Assembly (NCBI GenBank): GCA_005239795.1
Contig: SBBH01000146.1
Coordinates: forward strand, 1-9,391
Direction: 5' to 3'
Origin: Planctomycetales bacterium
GTDB taxonomy: Bacteria > Planctomycetota > SBBH01
Length of the DNA stretch: 9,391 nt
The number at the start of each line of letters is the position of its first letter. Position 1 is the first letter of the stretch. Both the position numbers and the translations under genes were made by a program. Below are positions 1 to 6,492 of the stretch, in pieces. Below the pieces are notes generated by a model. The model was given only the letters and a program-made list of their open reading frames with translations, was not told the origin of the DNA and did not search any database.

Positions 1-90
1 AAGTACCCGGAGAACTACCGCGGCCTCATCCAGCTGGCTTGCGCCCTGCTGTGGTATCGGCGCGCCTGCAGATCAGGAGTTTTGGGATAG
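1..90 (+). CDS. IS5-like transposase, C-terminal fragment (cut by window edge)
   Basis: Frame 1 is open from the window edge to a TAG at 88-90 and gives 29 residues. The stretch YPENYRGLIQLACALLWYRR matches the usual C-terminal end of IS5-family (IS4/IS5 DDE) transposases, which close with a hydrophobic 'GLIQLACALLWYRR'-type helix a few residues before the stop. The DDE catalytic residues would lie further upstream, outside the window, so activity cannot be judged. The stop is 3 bases from the stop codon of the convergent glycosyltransferase gene, so the right end of the insertion sequence must fall about here. Family assignment rests on recall of this short motif; that it is a transposase tail is fairly likely, the exact IS group is not known. 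Confidence 0.7.
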   Translation, partial: KYPENYRGLIQLACALLWYRRACRSGVLG

Positions 91-96
91 TTTCTA
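69..96 (+). mobile_element. Probable right end of an IS5-like element and target duplication
   Basis: The sequence AGTTTTGGGATAGTTTC (78-94) overlaps and follows the transposase stop, where an IS5-family right inverted repeat is expected. It is followed by CTAA (94-97), which fits the YTAR target of IS5-group elements; a TA duplication (95-96), as in the IS427 group, is equally possible. The left end and the second copy of the duplication lie outside the window, so the boundary is inferred. Confidence 0.4.
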
Positions 97-1845
97 AGGA
101 TCGCGCCTCCGGTAGATCCAGATCTCGGGCCAGGCGTAAAGCCAGTCGTGCGGAGGAGACGCCGCGGGGAAGATCCGGAGCGGTCCTAGATGCGGCCCCC
201 CGCCGAAACAGGCGACCAGCCGATAGCCGACGCCCCGCGCAAGCTCCGCGACAAAAGCGGCCTCCTGCGGGTAGCGGTCGGCTAACCGCGCATAATCGCG
301 CGTCTCGTAGTTGGAAGCGACGACGTAAAGGGCCCTGTCGGGCGCCGTCAGCGCCACCGGATCGAGCGGCATCCAGGCGAGGGGATAGGGCTTACGCAGT
401 CCCAACGCCATCTCCTTCTCGGTCACATACACGATCGGCGGCAAAGGGAAATCGCGCCCCGCCCCGGCGTACTCGGGGTGGCGAAGCCGCGCGACCGGGG
501 TTCCCGGGGGAATGTTCTCCTGCATCCAGCGCGAAGCGAGGATCCGGTTGTCCGTGCGGGCCAAGAGGCCGTCGAACGCGGCGGAATAGGCGGCCGAGTA
601 GGCCAACACGGCGCCTCCCGCGCACCAAGCGAGGAGGCCCCGATGTTCCCCGTCGATCCACGCCGAAAGCCACCCCCCGACCATGATGCACGAGAAAAAG
701 GCGCAAGGGAGCCAGAACCGGACGAATTGGACCTCGGCGTATCCGATGCAGACATAGAAAACAAGCCAGGCGATCAAGAGAAGACGATCGGCCGACTGGC
801 GGCGGCGCGCGCAAAAAATCAACCCCCCGACGATCGCGGCCTCGAAGAGCGGCCCCGCCCCGTACCAGAATCCGTCCGCCCAGACGCCGATCCACCCCGG
901 CGGTTTTCCGGCGAAGGACGACTCCAGGAACAACGTCTTGGCGTCCAGCGTCGCGGCGAAAATGAACCGGACGTCGTGTCCCGCCTCGCGAAAAAAGCTG
1001 AGCACCGTGAAAGGATTCGCCAACACAAAAACCCCCGCCGCAAGCGCGCACAGGGCAGACGCCCGGCGCAGGCGCCCGGGCTCGGCTTTCCCCAGCCAGA
1101 GCGCGGCCAAGGGGATCACGATGCCGATCCCGGCGCTGTATTTGTTCGAGGCCGCCAAGGCCGCCGCCGCGGCGCTCCCTAAAAGCCAACCGAAACCACC
1201 CTGCCGCAAGAAGCGGGCCGCCGCGGCGAGAGAGCCGGCCAGCCAAAAGAGCTGCGGCGTGTCGGTTTTCACGTAGTGGGCATCGACCACCGCGACGGGA
1301 AGGACCGAAAAAAGCGCGGCGGCCCAGAGGCCGGCCTTTCGACCGTAGAGTTCGCGCCCGACCAAAAATGCCAACAGCACCGTCGCGGTCCCGAGAAGCG
1401 CCGTGCCCAGACGCACCCACCGGTAAAGATCCGCCGAGGCCTCGGGATGCTCCGCGTAATAGGCGAGGCCGGGAACAAGCTCCACCGCGCCCAGGAGTTT
1501 TCCCACACCCAGCCAGCCGGCGATCTCGTAGACGAAGAAATTCGGATGGTTGTAGAAGCCGGGGTCGAACTGGAGTTTCCCGGGATCGAGCTTCGCGACC
1601 GTCCCGACATAGAGCGCCTCGTCCGGATGGAGCGTCCTCAGGGGGTGAAATTCGTTGGGAAGACCCCATTCGATCCCCCACGTTCTCAAAACAAAGGCTC
1701 CGACGCAGAAGAGAACCAATGCAAATCCCAAGCCCTTAGACTGTTTTTCCCGAGCACTTTGGGAATTGGGATTTGGGATTTCCTTGGGATTTGGGAATTG
1801 GGGTTTGGGATTTAACTGAAACACGTGTGGATCGCGCTTTCTCAA
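94..1845 (-). CDS. GT39/ArnT-like membrane glycosyltransferase (PMT_2 family)
   Basis: The protein is an integral membrane glycosyltransferase expected to move a sugar from a polyprenyl-phosphate carrier to a periplasmic acceptor. Visible marks are a first membrane helix (about residues 41-56), HPDE (73-76) in the first outer loop with the acidic residue typical of PMT/ArnT enzymes, YNHPNFFVYEIAG (98-110), HYVKTDTPQLFW (190-201), NKYSAG (234-239), and about ten further hydrophobic segments to about residue 425. A soluble C-terminal domain follows, ending in PEIWIYRR. Length (583) fits the family. The start is uncertain: no ATG precedes the first helix. TTG at 1845 is used here, but it forces translation of a TTGGGA repeat tract as NPKPQFPNPKEIPNPNSQ; GTG at 1824 or TTG at 1731 or 1719 are alternatives. 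The gene lies 19 bp after rmuC. Its TAG stop may be supplied by the adjacent IS end. Substrate is unknown. Confidence 0.85.
   Translation of the reverse strand: MRKRDPHVFQLNPKPQFPNPKEIPNPNSQSAREKQSKGLGFALVLFCVGAFVLRTWGIEWGLPNEFHPLRTLHPDEALYVGTVAKLDPGKLQFDPGFYNHPNFFVYEIAGWLGVGKLLGAVELVPGLAYYAEHPEASADLYRWVRLGTALLGTATVLLAFLVGRELYGRKAGLWAAALFSVLPVAVVDAHYVKTDTPQLFWLAGSLAAAARFLRQGGFGWLLGSAAAAALAASNKYSAGIGIVIPLAALWLGKAEPGRLRRASALCALAAGVFVLANPFTVLSFFREAGHDVRFIFAATLDAKTLFLESSFAGKPPGWIGVWADGFWYGAGPLFEAAIVGGLIFCARRRQSADRLLLIAWLVFYVCIGYAEVQFVRFWLPCAFFSCIMVGGWLSAWIDGEHRGLLAWCAGGAVLAYSAAYSAAFDGLLARTDNRILASRWMQENIPPGTPVARLRHPEYAGAGRDFPLPPIVYVTEKEMALGLRKPYPLAWMPLDPVALTAPDRALYVVASNYETRDYARLADRYPQEAAFVAELARGVGYRLVACFGGGPHLGPLRIFPAASPPHDWLYAWPEIWIYRRRDP
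1758..1813. repeat. Degenerate TTGGGA(TT) tandem repeat
   Basis: Six TTGGGA units (starting at 1759, 1766, 1773, 1784, 1791 and 1805) plus one TTGGGG (1798) lie at 7-11 bp spacing. The tract is AT-richer than its surroundings and sits between rmuC and the body of the glycosyltransferase gene, where it stays in frame with the latter. It looks like an intergenic low-complexity repeat rather than protein-driven sequence. Function is unknown. Confidence 0.8.
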
Positions 1846-1864
1846 GGAGGGGGGGACTAAAAGA

Positions 1865-3013
1865 TCACCCCGCGGCGGCCTCCTGACCCGCGGGAGGAAG
1901 GATCTGCGCCGGCGGCTCCCCCTCCCCCCCGAGGGAGAGCTGGGCCACGCGCTCGGTAAAGCGCGACACGTCCCGCTCCGCCTCGGCGAACTTTTTGCGG
2001 GCGTTGTCGAGGTGGTTCCCCAGCGTCATGAAATCCTTTCCAAAGCGGTCGAAATCGCTCTTGAGCTGCAGGATCAGCTTCTGCATCTGGCGGGCGTTCG
2101 CCTCGAGCTTCATCCCCCGCAGGCCAATCGCAATCGCCTGCAAATAGGCGTAGAGGGAATTAGGCGAGACCGGAACCACCTTCTGCTTCAAGAGACTCGC
2201 ATGCAGGTCCCGTTCCATCACGACCCGGTAATAGATGCTCTCGGCGGGGATGTACATGAAGGCGAAGTCGAGGGTCTTCCCCGGCACGACGTACTTCCCG
2301 CTGATCTCCTTGGCGCGCTCCAGGACCGCCAGGCGGAAGAGCCGTGCCCCCTCCTTCGCCTCCGGACTTCCGTCCTCGATCGAGGGGTCGACCCCTGCCG
2401 GAAGCGTGAACTTGCTGTCGATCGGTAGGATCCCCTCCTTGAGAAAGATGGCCGCGTCCACGCGTTCGGCCCCTTGGAGGACGTACTGTTCCTTGTAAAA
2501 CTCCGGCGGCAGGAGATCCCTCAGGATCGCCGACAGCGACAGCTCTCCAAACGCCCCACGCCCCTTGGGGCTGGCGAGGGTCGTCGCCAGCTTGTGGATG
2601 TCGGGGGCGACGGCGCTCATCTGCCCGGCCACCTCATAGAGCTTTGCCAGGCGCGAGGCCACCTCGCCGAAATGCTCCTGGTTCTTGGCCAGGGTCGCCG
2701 ACAGCTTCGTTTCGACTTCCTGGCGGATCTCTGAAAGCTGGGCAGTATTCGCCTGCGTCAGCTTCTCGAACCGCTCCGAAAGCTCCCGGGCGAAATCCCC
2801 GAGCCGGCGCGAGAGGGCCTCGCGCCCCTCAGCGTCGATCCGGCTGATCCGCTCGAGGATGTCCCGTGCGGCTGCTTCCGAGGTCTGGCGGCTCCGCTCC
2901 AGCGCCTCGGTGAGCGCCGTCTCGCCGCCGGAGCGCCCCCCGAGGCGAACCCAAACCGCCGCCAACGCCGCCGCCACCAGAAGCAGAACCGCCAGGAAAA
3001 CCCACTCGAACAT
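1865..3013 (-). CDS. rmuC: DNA recombination protein RmuC
   Basis: RmuC proteins are membrane-anchored, coiled-coil proteins with a nuclease-like fold that limit recombination at inverted repeats; the biochemical activity is poorly defined. Seen here: an N-terminal membrane helix (about residues 4-23), a long heptad-rich coiled coil (about 35-135), then the conserved RmuC core with GRGAFGELSLSAIL (151-164), FYKEQY (172-177), ILPIDSKFTLP (195-205), PGKTLDFAFMYIPAESIYY (244-262) and a second helical region to about 360. The 382-residue length is within the family range. ATG at 3013 is preferred over an upstream in-frame start at 3049, because it places the membrane helix at the N terminus and leaves a TATACT box 6 nt upstream; the longer form would add 12 polar residues. 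It is the first gene of a unit with the downstream glycosyltransferase gene. No functional link between the two is evident. Confidence 0.93.
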   Translation of the reverse strand: MFEWVFLAVLLLVAAALAAVWVRLGGRSGGETALTEALERSRQTSEAAARDILERISRIDAEGREALSRRLGDFARELSERFEKLTQANTAQLSEIRQEVETKLSATLAKNQEHFGEVASRLAKLYEVAGQMSAVAPDIHKLATTLASPKGRGAFGELSLSAILRDLLPPEFYKEQYVLQGAERVDAAIFLKEGILPIDSKFTLPAGVDPSIEDGSPEAKEGARLFRLAVLERAKEISGKYVVPGKTLDFAFMYIPAESIYYRVVMERDLHASLLKQKVVPVSPNSLYAYLQAIAIGLRGMKLEANARQMQKLILQLKSDFDRFGKDFMTLGNHLDNARKKFAEAERDVSRFTERVAQLSLGGEGEPPAQILPPAGQEAAAG

Positions 3014-3019
3014 AGGCTC

Positions 3020-3025
3020 AGTATA
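3020..3025 (-). promoter_or_regulatory. -10 box of rmuC (TATACT), possible leaderless start
   Basis: On the minus strand TATACT is followed by GAGCCT and then the rmuC ATG. The 6-nt gap would put transcription initiation at or next to the start codon. No good TTGACA-type -35 lies at 16-18 bp and no Shine-Dalgarno sequence is present. Confidence 0.5.
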
Positions 3026-3045
3026 TCCACGCTTGTCGTCACGCG

Positions 3046-3100
3046 GCATGCGTCATGTGTCACGCGCAGCGCATGACGCATGTCTCATGACGCATGACGG
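3046..3100. repeat. CATGACGCATG inverted and direct repeats
   Basis: CATGCGTCATG (3047-3057) is an exact reverse complement of CATGACGCATG at 3072-3082, giving an 11-bp stem with a 14-nt loop. A second direct copy follows at 3086-3096, 14 bp from the first. The block fills most of the divergent spacer between rmuC and the SPASM-type gene. It may be a hairpin-forming intergenic repeat or an operator for both genes. Confidence 0.8.
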
Positions 3101-3105
3101 CTTGA

Positions 3106-3111
3106 TATGAT
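3106..3111 (+). promoter_or_regulatory. -10 box of the SPASM-type gene (TATGAT), possible leaderless start
   Basis: TATGAT differs from the TATAAT consensus by one base and lies 6 nt before the GTG at 3118. Initiation about 7 nt downstream would coincide with the GTG. No Shine-Dalgarno and no clear -35 element are visible. Confidence 0.45.
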
Positions 3112-3117
3112 TTCTTT

Positions 3118-4749
3118 GTGAAAGTGATCGCCTGCATTGAGGCGAATCTTGCCGAGAACCCCCTGGGCCTGCCCAGCCGCGCCCTCGCGGATTTCTGCGG
3201 CAAGCCGGTCCTGGCCCGCGTCGCCGAGCGGATCCTGGCCGTCGGCTCGGTGCAGGAGGTCGTGGTCGTCACACGGCCCGACGACGCGGCACGCGTCCGA
3301 CAGGCTCTTCGAGATCTGCCGGTCCGCGTCCACGAAAGCGCCCAGCCCGACGTCCCGCAACGCAAGCCCCTACGCCGGGCGCGCAAATGGTCCCGATTCG
3401 GCTGGCGTGGCGGGCTCCATTGGACAACCGCCTTCGACGAGCACGGCTGGCCCAAGGCGCTCCACGAGGCGGCCGTGACCTCGCAGGCGGACTCGATCGC
3501 GATCGTGCGGGCCGAAGCGCCTCTTTTGGATCCCGCCCTCACGGACGCGATGGTCCAGCACCACTTGAAGTACCGAAAAACCTACTTCTTCACCTTTGCC
3601 CAGGCCCCGCCGGGGCTCGTCCCCGAGATCTGCACGATCGATTTCCTGAAAACGATGACGCTCACGAACGAGACGCCGCTGGCGGTCCTGCGTTACAAGA
3701 AAGAAAAACCCGAGATGGACCGGATCCGCGCCGAATGCCATTTCGACTGCGGCGAAACGGTCCGCCGCATGACTTGGCGGCTGACGGCCGACTCCGCGCG
3801 GGGGCTCGCGGCCCTCCGGGGGCTTTGGGCCCTCGCGGCCGATCCCGAAAAAACCGGAGCCCACGGCTGGGCGGCCTTGGCCGGCGCCCATCCCGAGGTC
3901 TGGATCGGCGAGCTCCCCCCCTTCGCGAGCGTCGAACTGGTGCGCCAGCCGGCGGCTTCCCCTGTCCCCGGCCGCCTCTTGCCGGAGTTCATGGATCCGG
4001 ATGTTTTTACGAGGATCGCGGAGGCTCTGGCGGCCGGAGACGACACCTGCTTGACGCTCGAGGGGTGGGGCGATCCCCTGGCGCACCCGCGGGTGGACGA
4101 GATCTTCTCGACTCTGAAGACGCACCGCCCTTACGGCGTGCACCTCGTGACGCCGGGCATGCTCCTCGACGAGAAGCGGGCCGATCTTCTCTTTGCGGCC
4201 GACCTCGACATCCTCGAAATCCCCTTAAACGCCCACACGCCCGAGACCTACCAAAAACTCGGCGGGGTCGGCGATTTCTCAGGCGTCTCGGCGAATCTGG
4301 AAGCGTTCCTGGCGCGGCGCAAGAAACAGGGATGCGTGACGCCCTATCTGGCGGTCTCGATCACGAAGCGCCTCGAGACCGAGCCCGAGATCGAGGCGTT
4401 TTACGAAACCTGGCTCGATCGAGGCGCCTGGCCCGTGATCCGCCCGGCCAACCGCTACGCCGGACAGGTGCCTGACAGTGCCCCGTTTCCCACAAACCTC
4501 GCCCGCCGGCGCCCCTGCGTAAAAATCCAGAACGAGCTGTATCTCGACACCGCCGGGGAGATCTTGGCCTGCCGGGAAGATTTGGCGGCGCGGCATCCCC
4601 TCGCGCCCCCCCTTCCCGACGCGAAAACTTATGACGCGGGCCCCCTGTGGAGGGAAGGGAAGCTGGCCGATCTGCGCACGGCCCACCGGCGTTCCGCATG
4701 GGCCGCCTTTCCCTTGTGTCCGGCCTGCACGGAGTGGGACCGGTTCTAA
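3118..4749 (+). CDS. SpsF-like nucleotidyltransferase fused to a cysteine-less radical-SAM-like/SPASM protein
   Basis: This 543-residue protein has two parts. Residues 1-200 resemble SpsF/KdsB-type cytidylyltransferases: LPSRALADFCGKPVLARV (18-35) aligns with the 'LPGKPLADIGGKPMI' motif with Arg for the key Lys, APLLDP (134-139) and PPGLVPEICTIDFL (164-177) match later motifs. Residues 285-540 follow a radical SAM/SPASM layout: FMDPDVFTRIAEAL (291-304), LEGWGDPLAHP (313-323), a strand/helix series with PLNAHTPETYQKLGG (369-383), then SPASM-type cysteines C467, C485, C534 and C537 (CPACTEWD). The CxxxCxxC motif expected before residue 291 is absent, so classical SAM cleavage is unlikely. It resembles the 'spiro-SPASM' family described from spirochetes; that name comes from memory. 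The GTG start has no Shine-Dalgarno but sits 6 nt after a -10-like box. Reaction is unknown; a structural or nucleotide-sugar-related role is possible. Confidence 0.85.
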   Translation: MKVIACIEANLAENPLGLPSRALADFCGKPVLARVAERILAVGSVQEVVVVTRPDDAARVRQALRDLPVRVHESAQPDVPQRKPLRRARKWSRFGWRGGLHWTTAFDEHGWPKALHEAAVTSQADSIAIVRAEAPLLDPALTDAMVQHHLKYRKTYFFTFAQAPPGLVPEICTIDFLKTMTLTNETPLAVLRYKKEKPEMDRIRAECHFDCGETVRRMTWRLTADSARGLAALRGLWALAADPEKTGAHGWAALAGAHPEVWIGELPPFASVELVRQPAASPVPGRLLPEFMDPDVFTRIAEALAAGDDTCLTLEGWGDPLAHPRVDEIFSTLKTHRPYGVHLVTPGMLLDEKRADLLFAADLDILEIPLNAHTPETYQKLGGVGDFSGVSANLEAFLARRKKQGCVTPYLAVSITKRLETEPEIEAFYETWLDRGAWPVIRPANRYAGQVPDSAPFPTNLARRRPCVKIQNELYLDTAGEILACREDLAARHPLAPPLPDAKTYDAGPLWREGKLADLRTAHRRSAWAAFPLCPACTEWDRF

Positions 4750-4780
4750 AAAGGGTGGACGTTCCCCCGTCTCCCCTCCT

Positions 4781-4786
4781 TACAAT
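4781..4786 (+). promoter_or_regulatory. -10 box of apt (TACAAT), possible leaderless start
   Basis: TACAAT lies 8 nt before the apt ATG in the 45-bp gap after the SPASM-type gene. A partial -35 match TGGACG (4756-4761) is 19 bp upstream. There is no Shine-Dalgarno: the bases between are CTTGCCCC. Confidence 0.45.
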
Positions 4787-4794
4787 CTTGCCCC

Positions 4795-5355
4795 ATGAAC
4801 GCAAGTGTGAAGACCGCCGTCAATGGAGCCCTCCTGGCCCAGAAGATCCGCGACATTCCCGACTTCCCCAAGCCGGGGATCGTCTTCAAGGACATCACAC
4901 CGCTCCTGGCCGACCCAAAAGCCCTGCAGCTGTCGGTCCACGCAATGGCGGACGCCTTCACCCATGGCAAGGACAAGCCAGACCTCGTGGTGGGAGCGGA
5001 AGCGCGGGGGTTCATCTTCGGGCCGGCGATCGCCTCGCGCCTGTCGGCCGGTTTCGTCCCGGTCCGAAAGCCCGGCAAGCTCCCTCACAAGACCCGCCAG
5101 GTCCGCTACATGCTCGAATACGGCTCCGACACGCTCGAAATCCACGCCGATGCGATCACCCGGGGGAAGAAATGCCTCATGGTGGACGATCTCCTGGCGA
5201 CCGGCGGCACAATGGCGGCCTGCTGCGAGCTGGTGGAGTTCCTGGGGGGCAAAATCGTCGGATGCTCCTTCCTGATCGAATTGGCGTTCCTGGCCGGCCG
5301 CCAGAAACTCTCGCCATATCCGATCTTCTCGCTCATTAAATACGATAAGGAATAG
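4795..5355 (+). CDS. apt: Adenine phosphoribosyltransferase
   Basis: The enzyme converts adenine and PRPP to AMP and pyrophosphate in cytosolic purine salvage. The sequence shows the family order: IPDFPKPGIVFKDITPLL (21-38), VVGAEARGFIFG (65-76), RKPGKLP (91-97), LEYGSDTLEIHADAI (107-121) and the PRPP-binding loop LMVDDLLATGGT (128-139) with the paired acidic residues D131 and D132. Length (186) is slightly above the usual 170-180, with a short N-terminal extension. The ATG at 4795 is the only reasonable start and directly follows a -10-like box. It follows the SPASM-type gene by 45 bp on the same strand but has its own candidate promoter, and a hairpin closes the unit right at its stop. No unusual residues are seen. 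Confidence 0.97.
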   Translation: MNASVKTAVNGALLAQKIRDIPDFPKPGIVFKDITPLLADPKALQLSVHAMADAFTHGKDKPDLVVGAEARGFIFGPAIASRLSAGFVPVRKPGKLPHKTRQVRYMLEYGSDTLEIHADAITRGKKCLMVDDLLATGGTMAACCELVEFLGGKIVGCSFLIELAFLAGRQKLSPYPIFSLIKYDKE

Positions 5356-5376
5356 GCGAGGGGGATCCCTCTCGCC
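5355..5376. terminator. Hairpin between convergent genes, probable bidirectional terminator
   Basis: GGCGAGGGG (5355-5363) pairs with CCTCTCGCC (5368-5376) around a GATC loop, with one G-T wobble. It lies between the apt stop and the stop of the convergent small gene. The plus-strand tail TGGTCTCTTT is only weakly T-rich; the minus-strand tail TATTCCTTATC is similar. Position argues for termination more than the tails do. Confidence 0.55.
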
Positions 5377-5387
5377 CCTGGTCTCTT

Positions 5388-5600
5388 TCAAGCGGGTTTA
5401 AGTTCGGATTCCTTGAGTCCCTCGATCGTGTGCGGCATCGACTCCCGGTCGAGATACTGCAGATCATAGAGCGGTTCTCCAGCGGATGTCAGCGTCACCT
5501 TGAGAACGGTCATCGGAGTCTTCGCGGTCACAAAGACCCCATGCTGAAGGAAGGTCCCCCGCGTCTGGAACACCTTGTCGCCGGCAGAGAAGCGAGCCAT
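5388..5600 (-). CDS. Small SH3-like protein, function unknown
   Basis: The 70-residue product begins MARFSAGDKVFQTRG and contains MTVLKV, PLYDLQYLD and a closing SELKPA. The pattern 'FxxGDxV ... MTVLxV ... YDLQYLD ... E..LKP' resembles small beta-barrel proteins of the YodC/DUF2158 or KOW/SH3-like type, which are cytosolic and mostly uncharacterised. There are no cysteines, membrane segments or signal peptide. The ATG is one base after the TGA of the upstream fusion gene, so translation is probably coupled to it; no Shine-Dalgarno is evident. It is the last gene of the pilZ operon and ends 11 bases from the terminator-like hairpin. The fold suggestion is from pattern only; a true coding gene is likely because of the operon fit and well-formed start. 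Confidence 0.75.
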   Translation of the reverse strand: MARFSAGDKVFQTRGTFLQHGVFVTAKTPMTVLKVTLTSAGEPLYDLQYLDRESMPHTIEGLKESELKPA

Positions 5601-5601
5601 A

Positions 5602-6492
5602 TCACGCGTCGCTCACAAAGGGGCCGCTTTCCCCCTTTTGGATCATCACCTCGAATGGCTTTACCACGCCCGGGTCGAAACGGGTCATGCGGTCGTAGAA
5701 GGCGCCGGTGAAATCGCACCGGTCCATCTTGACGCCCGTCAGCTTGCAGAATCTCAGATCCGCCCCGCGCAAAGAGGCCCCGGCCAGATCCGCGTCGTTC
5801 AAGAAGGCGTTCCTGAGGTCCGCGCCTGAAAGGTCCGCGCCCGAGAGATCCGCCTTGTAAAGATCGCAGTGTCCGAGGTCGGCCTTCGAGAGATCCGCCT
5901 GGGCCGCCCGGATCCCCCGCAGGACTGATTTGCGCAGGTTCGCTCCGGCGAGCCGGCCTCTGGAGAAATCGGCGCCGCTCCAGTTTCCCTGCTCGAGATT
6001 GGCGCCAGACAAATCCGCGCCGGCTAGATTCAGGCTCTCGCCGCTCGCCCCCTTCAAGGGTTTGCGCTGGGCGGCGGCCGAGAGCACCTCCTCGCGCGTG
6101 ACGCCGGCGTTCCCCTTTCGGCCGCTCCTGAAATTCTCGAGCGCCACCTGGAGCGCCTCGAGGGCCGACTGGGGATAGTTTTTCCGCTTCGGGGGGAAGC
6201 CGTCGACACCGGCCTCGATCTCGTCGGTCGTGAGGCGCGCGGCCTCCTCGAGGGTTTTCCCCTTGGCCGCCTCGCAGGCCAGGGCCAAGGCCGCGATCCC
6301 GAAGCCGCACCCGGTGGTGGTGAACGTGGCATCTTCGATCACCTTCTGGCCGCCCCGGTCGTCGAGCTTGAGAAAGATCCGGTAATGGTCGCCGCATCCG
6401 GCGTTGCGGTAGTCCCCCACCGCCGTGGCGTCGGCCATCTCGCGAAGGTTCATCTTCGTGGCCTGGATCTTGTTGAACTTTTCGAAGTTCAT
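5602..6492 (-). CDS. IscU-like domain fused to pentapeptide repeats
   Basis: Residues 1-125 are IscU/NifU-N-like: YRNAGCGDHYRIFLKL (28-43) with Cys33 and the conserved Asp35, then FTTTGCGFGIAALALACEAAKGKTLEEA (57-84) with Cys62. In IscU a third cluster ligand sits in 'HCSxLAEDAI'; here the aligned segment is YPQSALEALQVAL (106-118) with no His or Cys, so classical [2Fe-2S] scaffolding is doubtful. Cys73 is an extra cysteine. Residues about 153-268 hold some twenty A(D/N)LxG-type pentapeptides, which form a right-handed beta-helix. A tail FYDRMTRFDPG follows. The start is ATG 6492, which overlaps the pilZ stop as ATGA; a longer reading from 6603 would overlap pilZ by 115 bp and is rejected. 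No such fusion is known to me. It may be a docking or sensor version of an Fe-S scaffold rather than a general assembly protein. Confidence 0.88.
   Translation of the reverse strand: MNFEKFNKIQATKMNLREMADATAVGDYRNAGCGDHYRIFLKLDDRGGQKVIEDATFTTTGCGFGIAALALACEAAKGKTLEEAARLTTDEIEAGVDGFPPKRKNYPQSALEALQVALENFRSGRKGNAGVTREEVLSAAAQRKPLKGASGESLNLAGADLSGANLEQGNWSGADFSRGRLAGANLRKSVLRGIRAAQADLSKADLGHCDLYKADLSGADLSGADLRNAFLNDADLAGASLRGADLRFCKLTGVKMDRCDFTGAFYDRMTRFDPGVVKPFEVMIQKGESGPFVSDA

Noticed and set aside
392..1681. Long open frame of 429 codons overlapping the GT39 gene on the same strand
   Set aside because: It is arginine/glycine-rich, has no recognisable motif, and lies in another frame of a gene with clear family motifs; high GC keeps such frames open.
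3014..3049. Longer rmuC start at 3049
   Set aside because: It would put 12 polar residues before the membrane helix and run across the -10 box.
3046..3100. CRISPR array
   Set aside because: Only three 11-bp copies, one inverted, with 3-14-bp gaps; no spacers of uniform 30-40 bp and no cas genes.
3370..4143. 257-codon minus-strand frame opposite the SPASM-type gene
   Set aside because: Low-quality composition with no family pattern; the plus-strand frame has matching motifs through the same bases.
3118..4749. Active radical SAM enzyme
   Set aside because: No CxxxCxxC is present in the expected position, so the canonical cluster cannot form.
4647..5339. 230-codon plus-strand frame across the apt start
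   Set aside because: It runs over apt in another frame and has no motif; the apt motifs leave no doubt about the coding frame.
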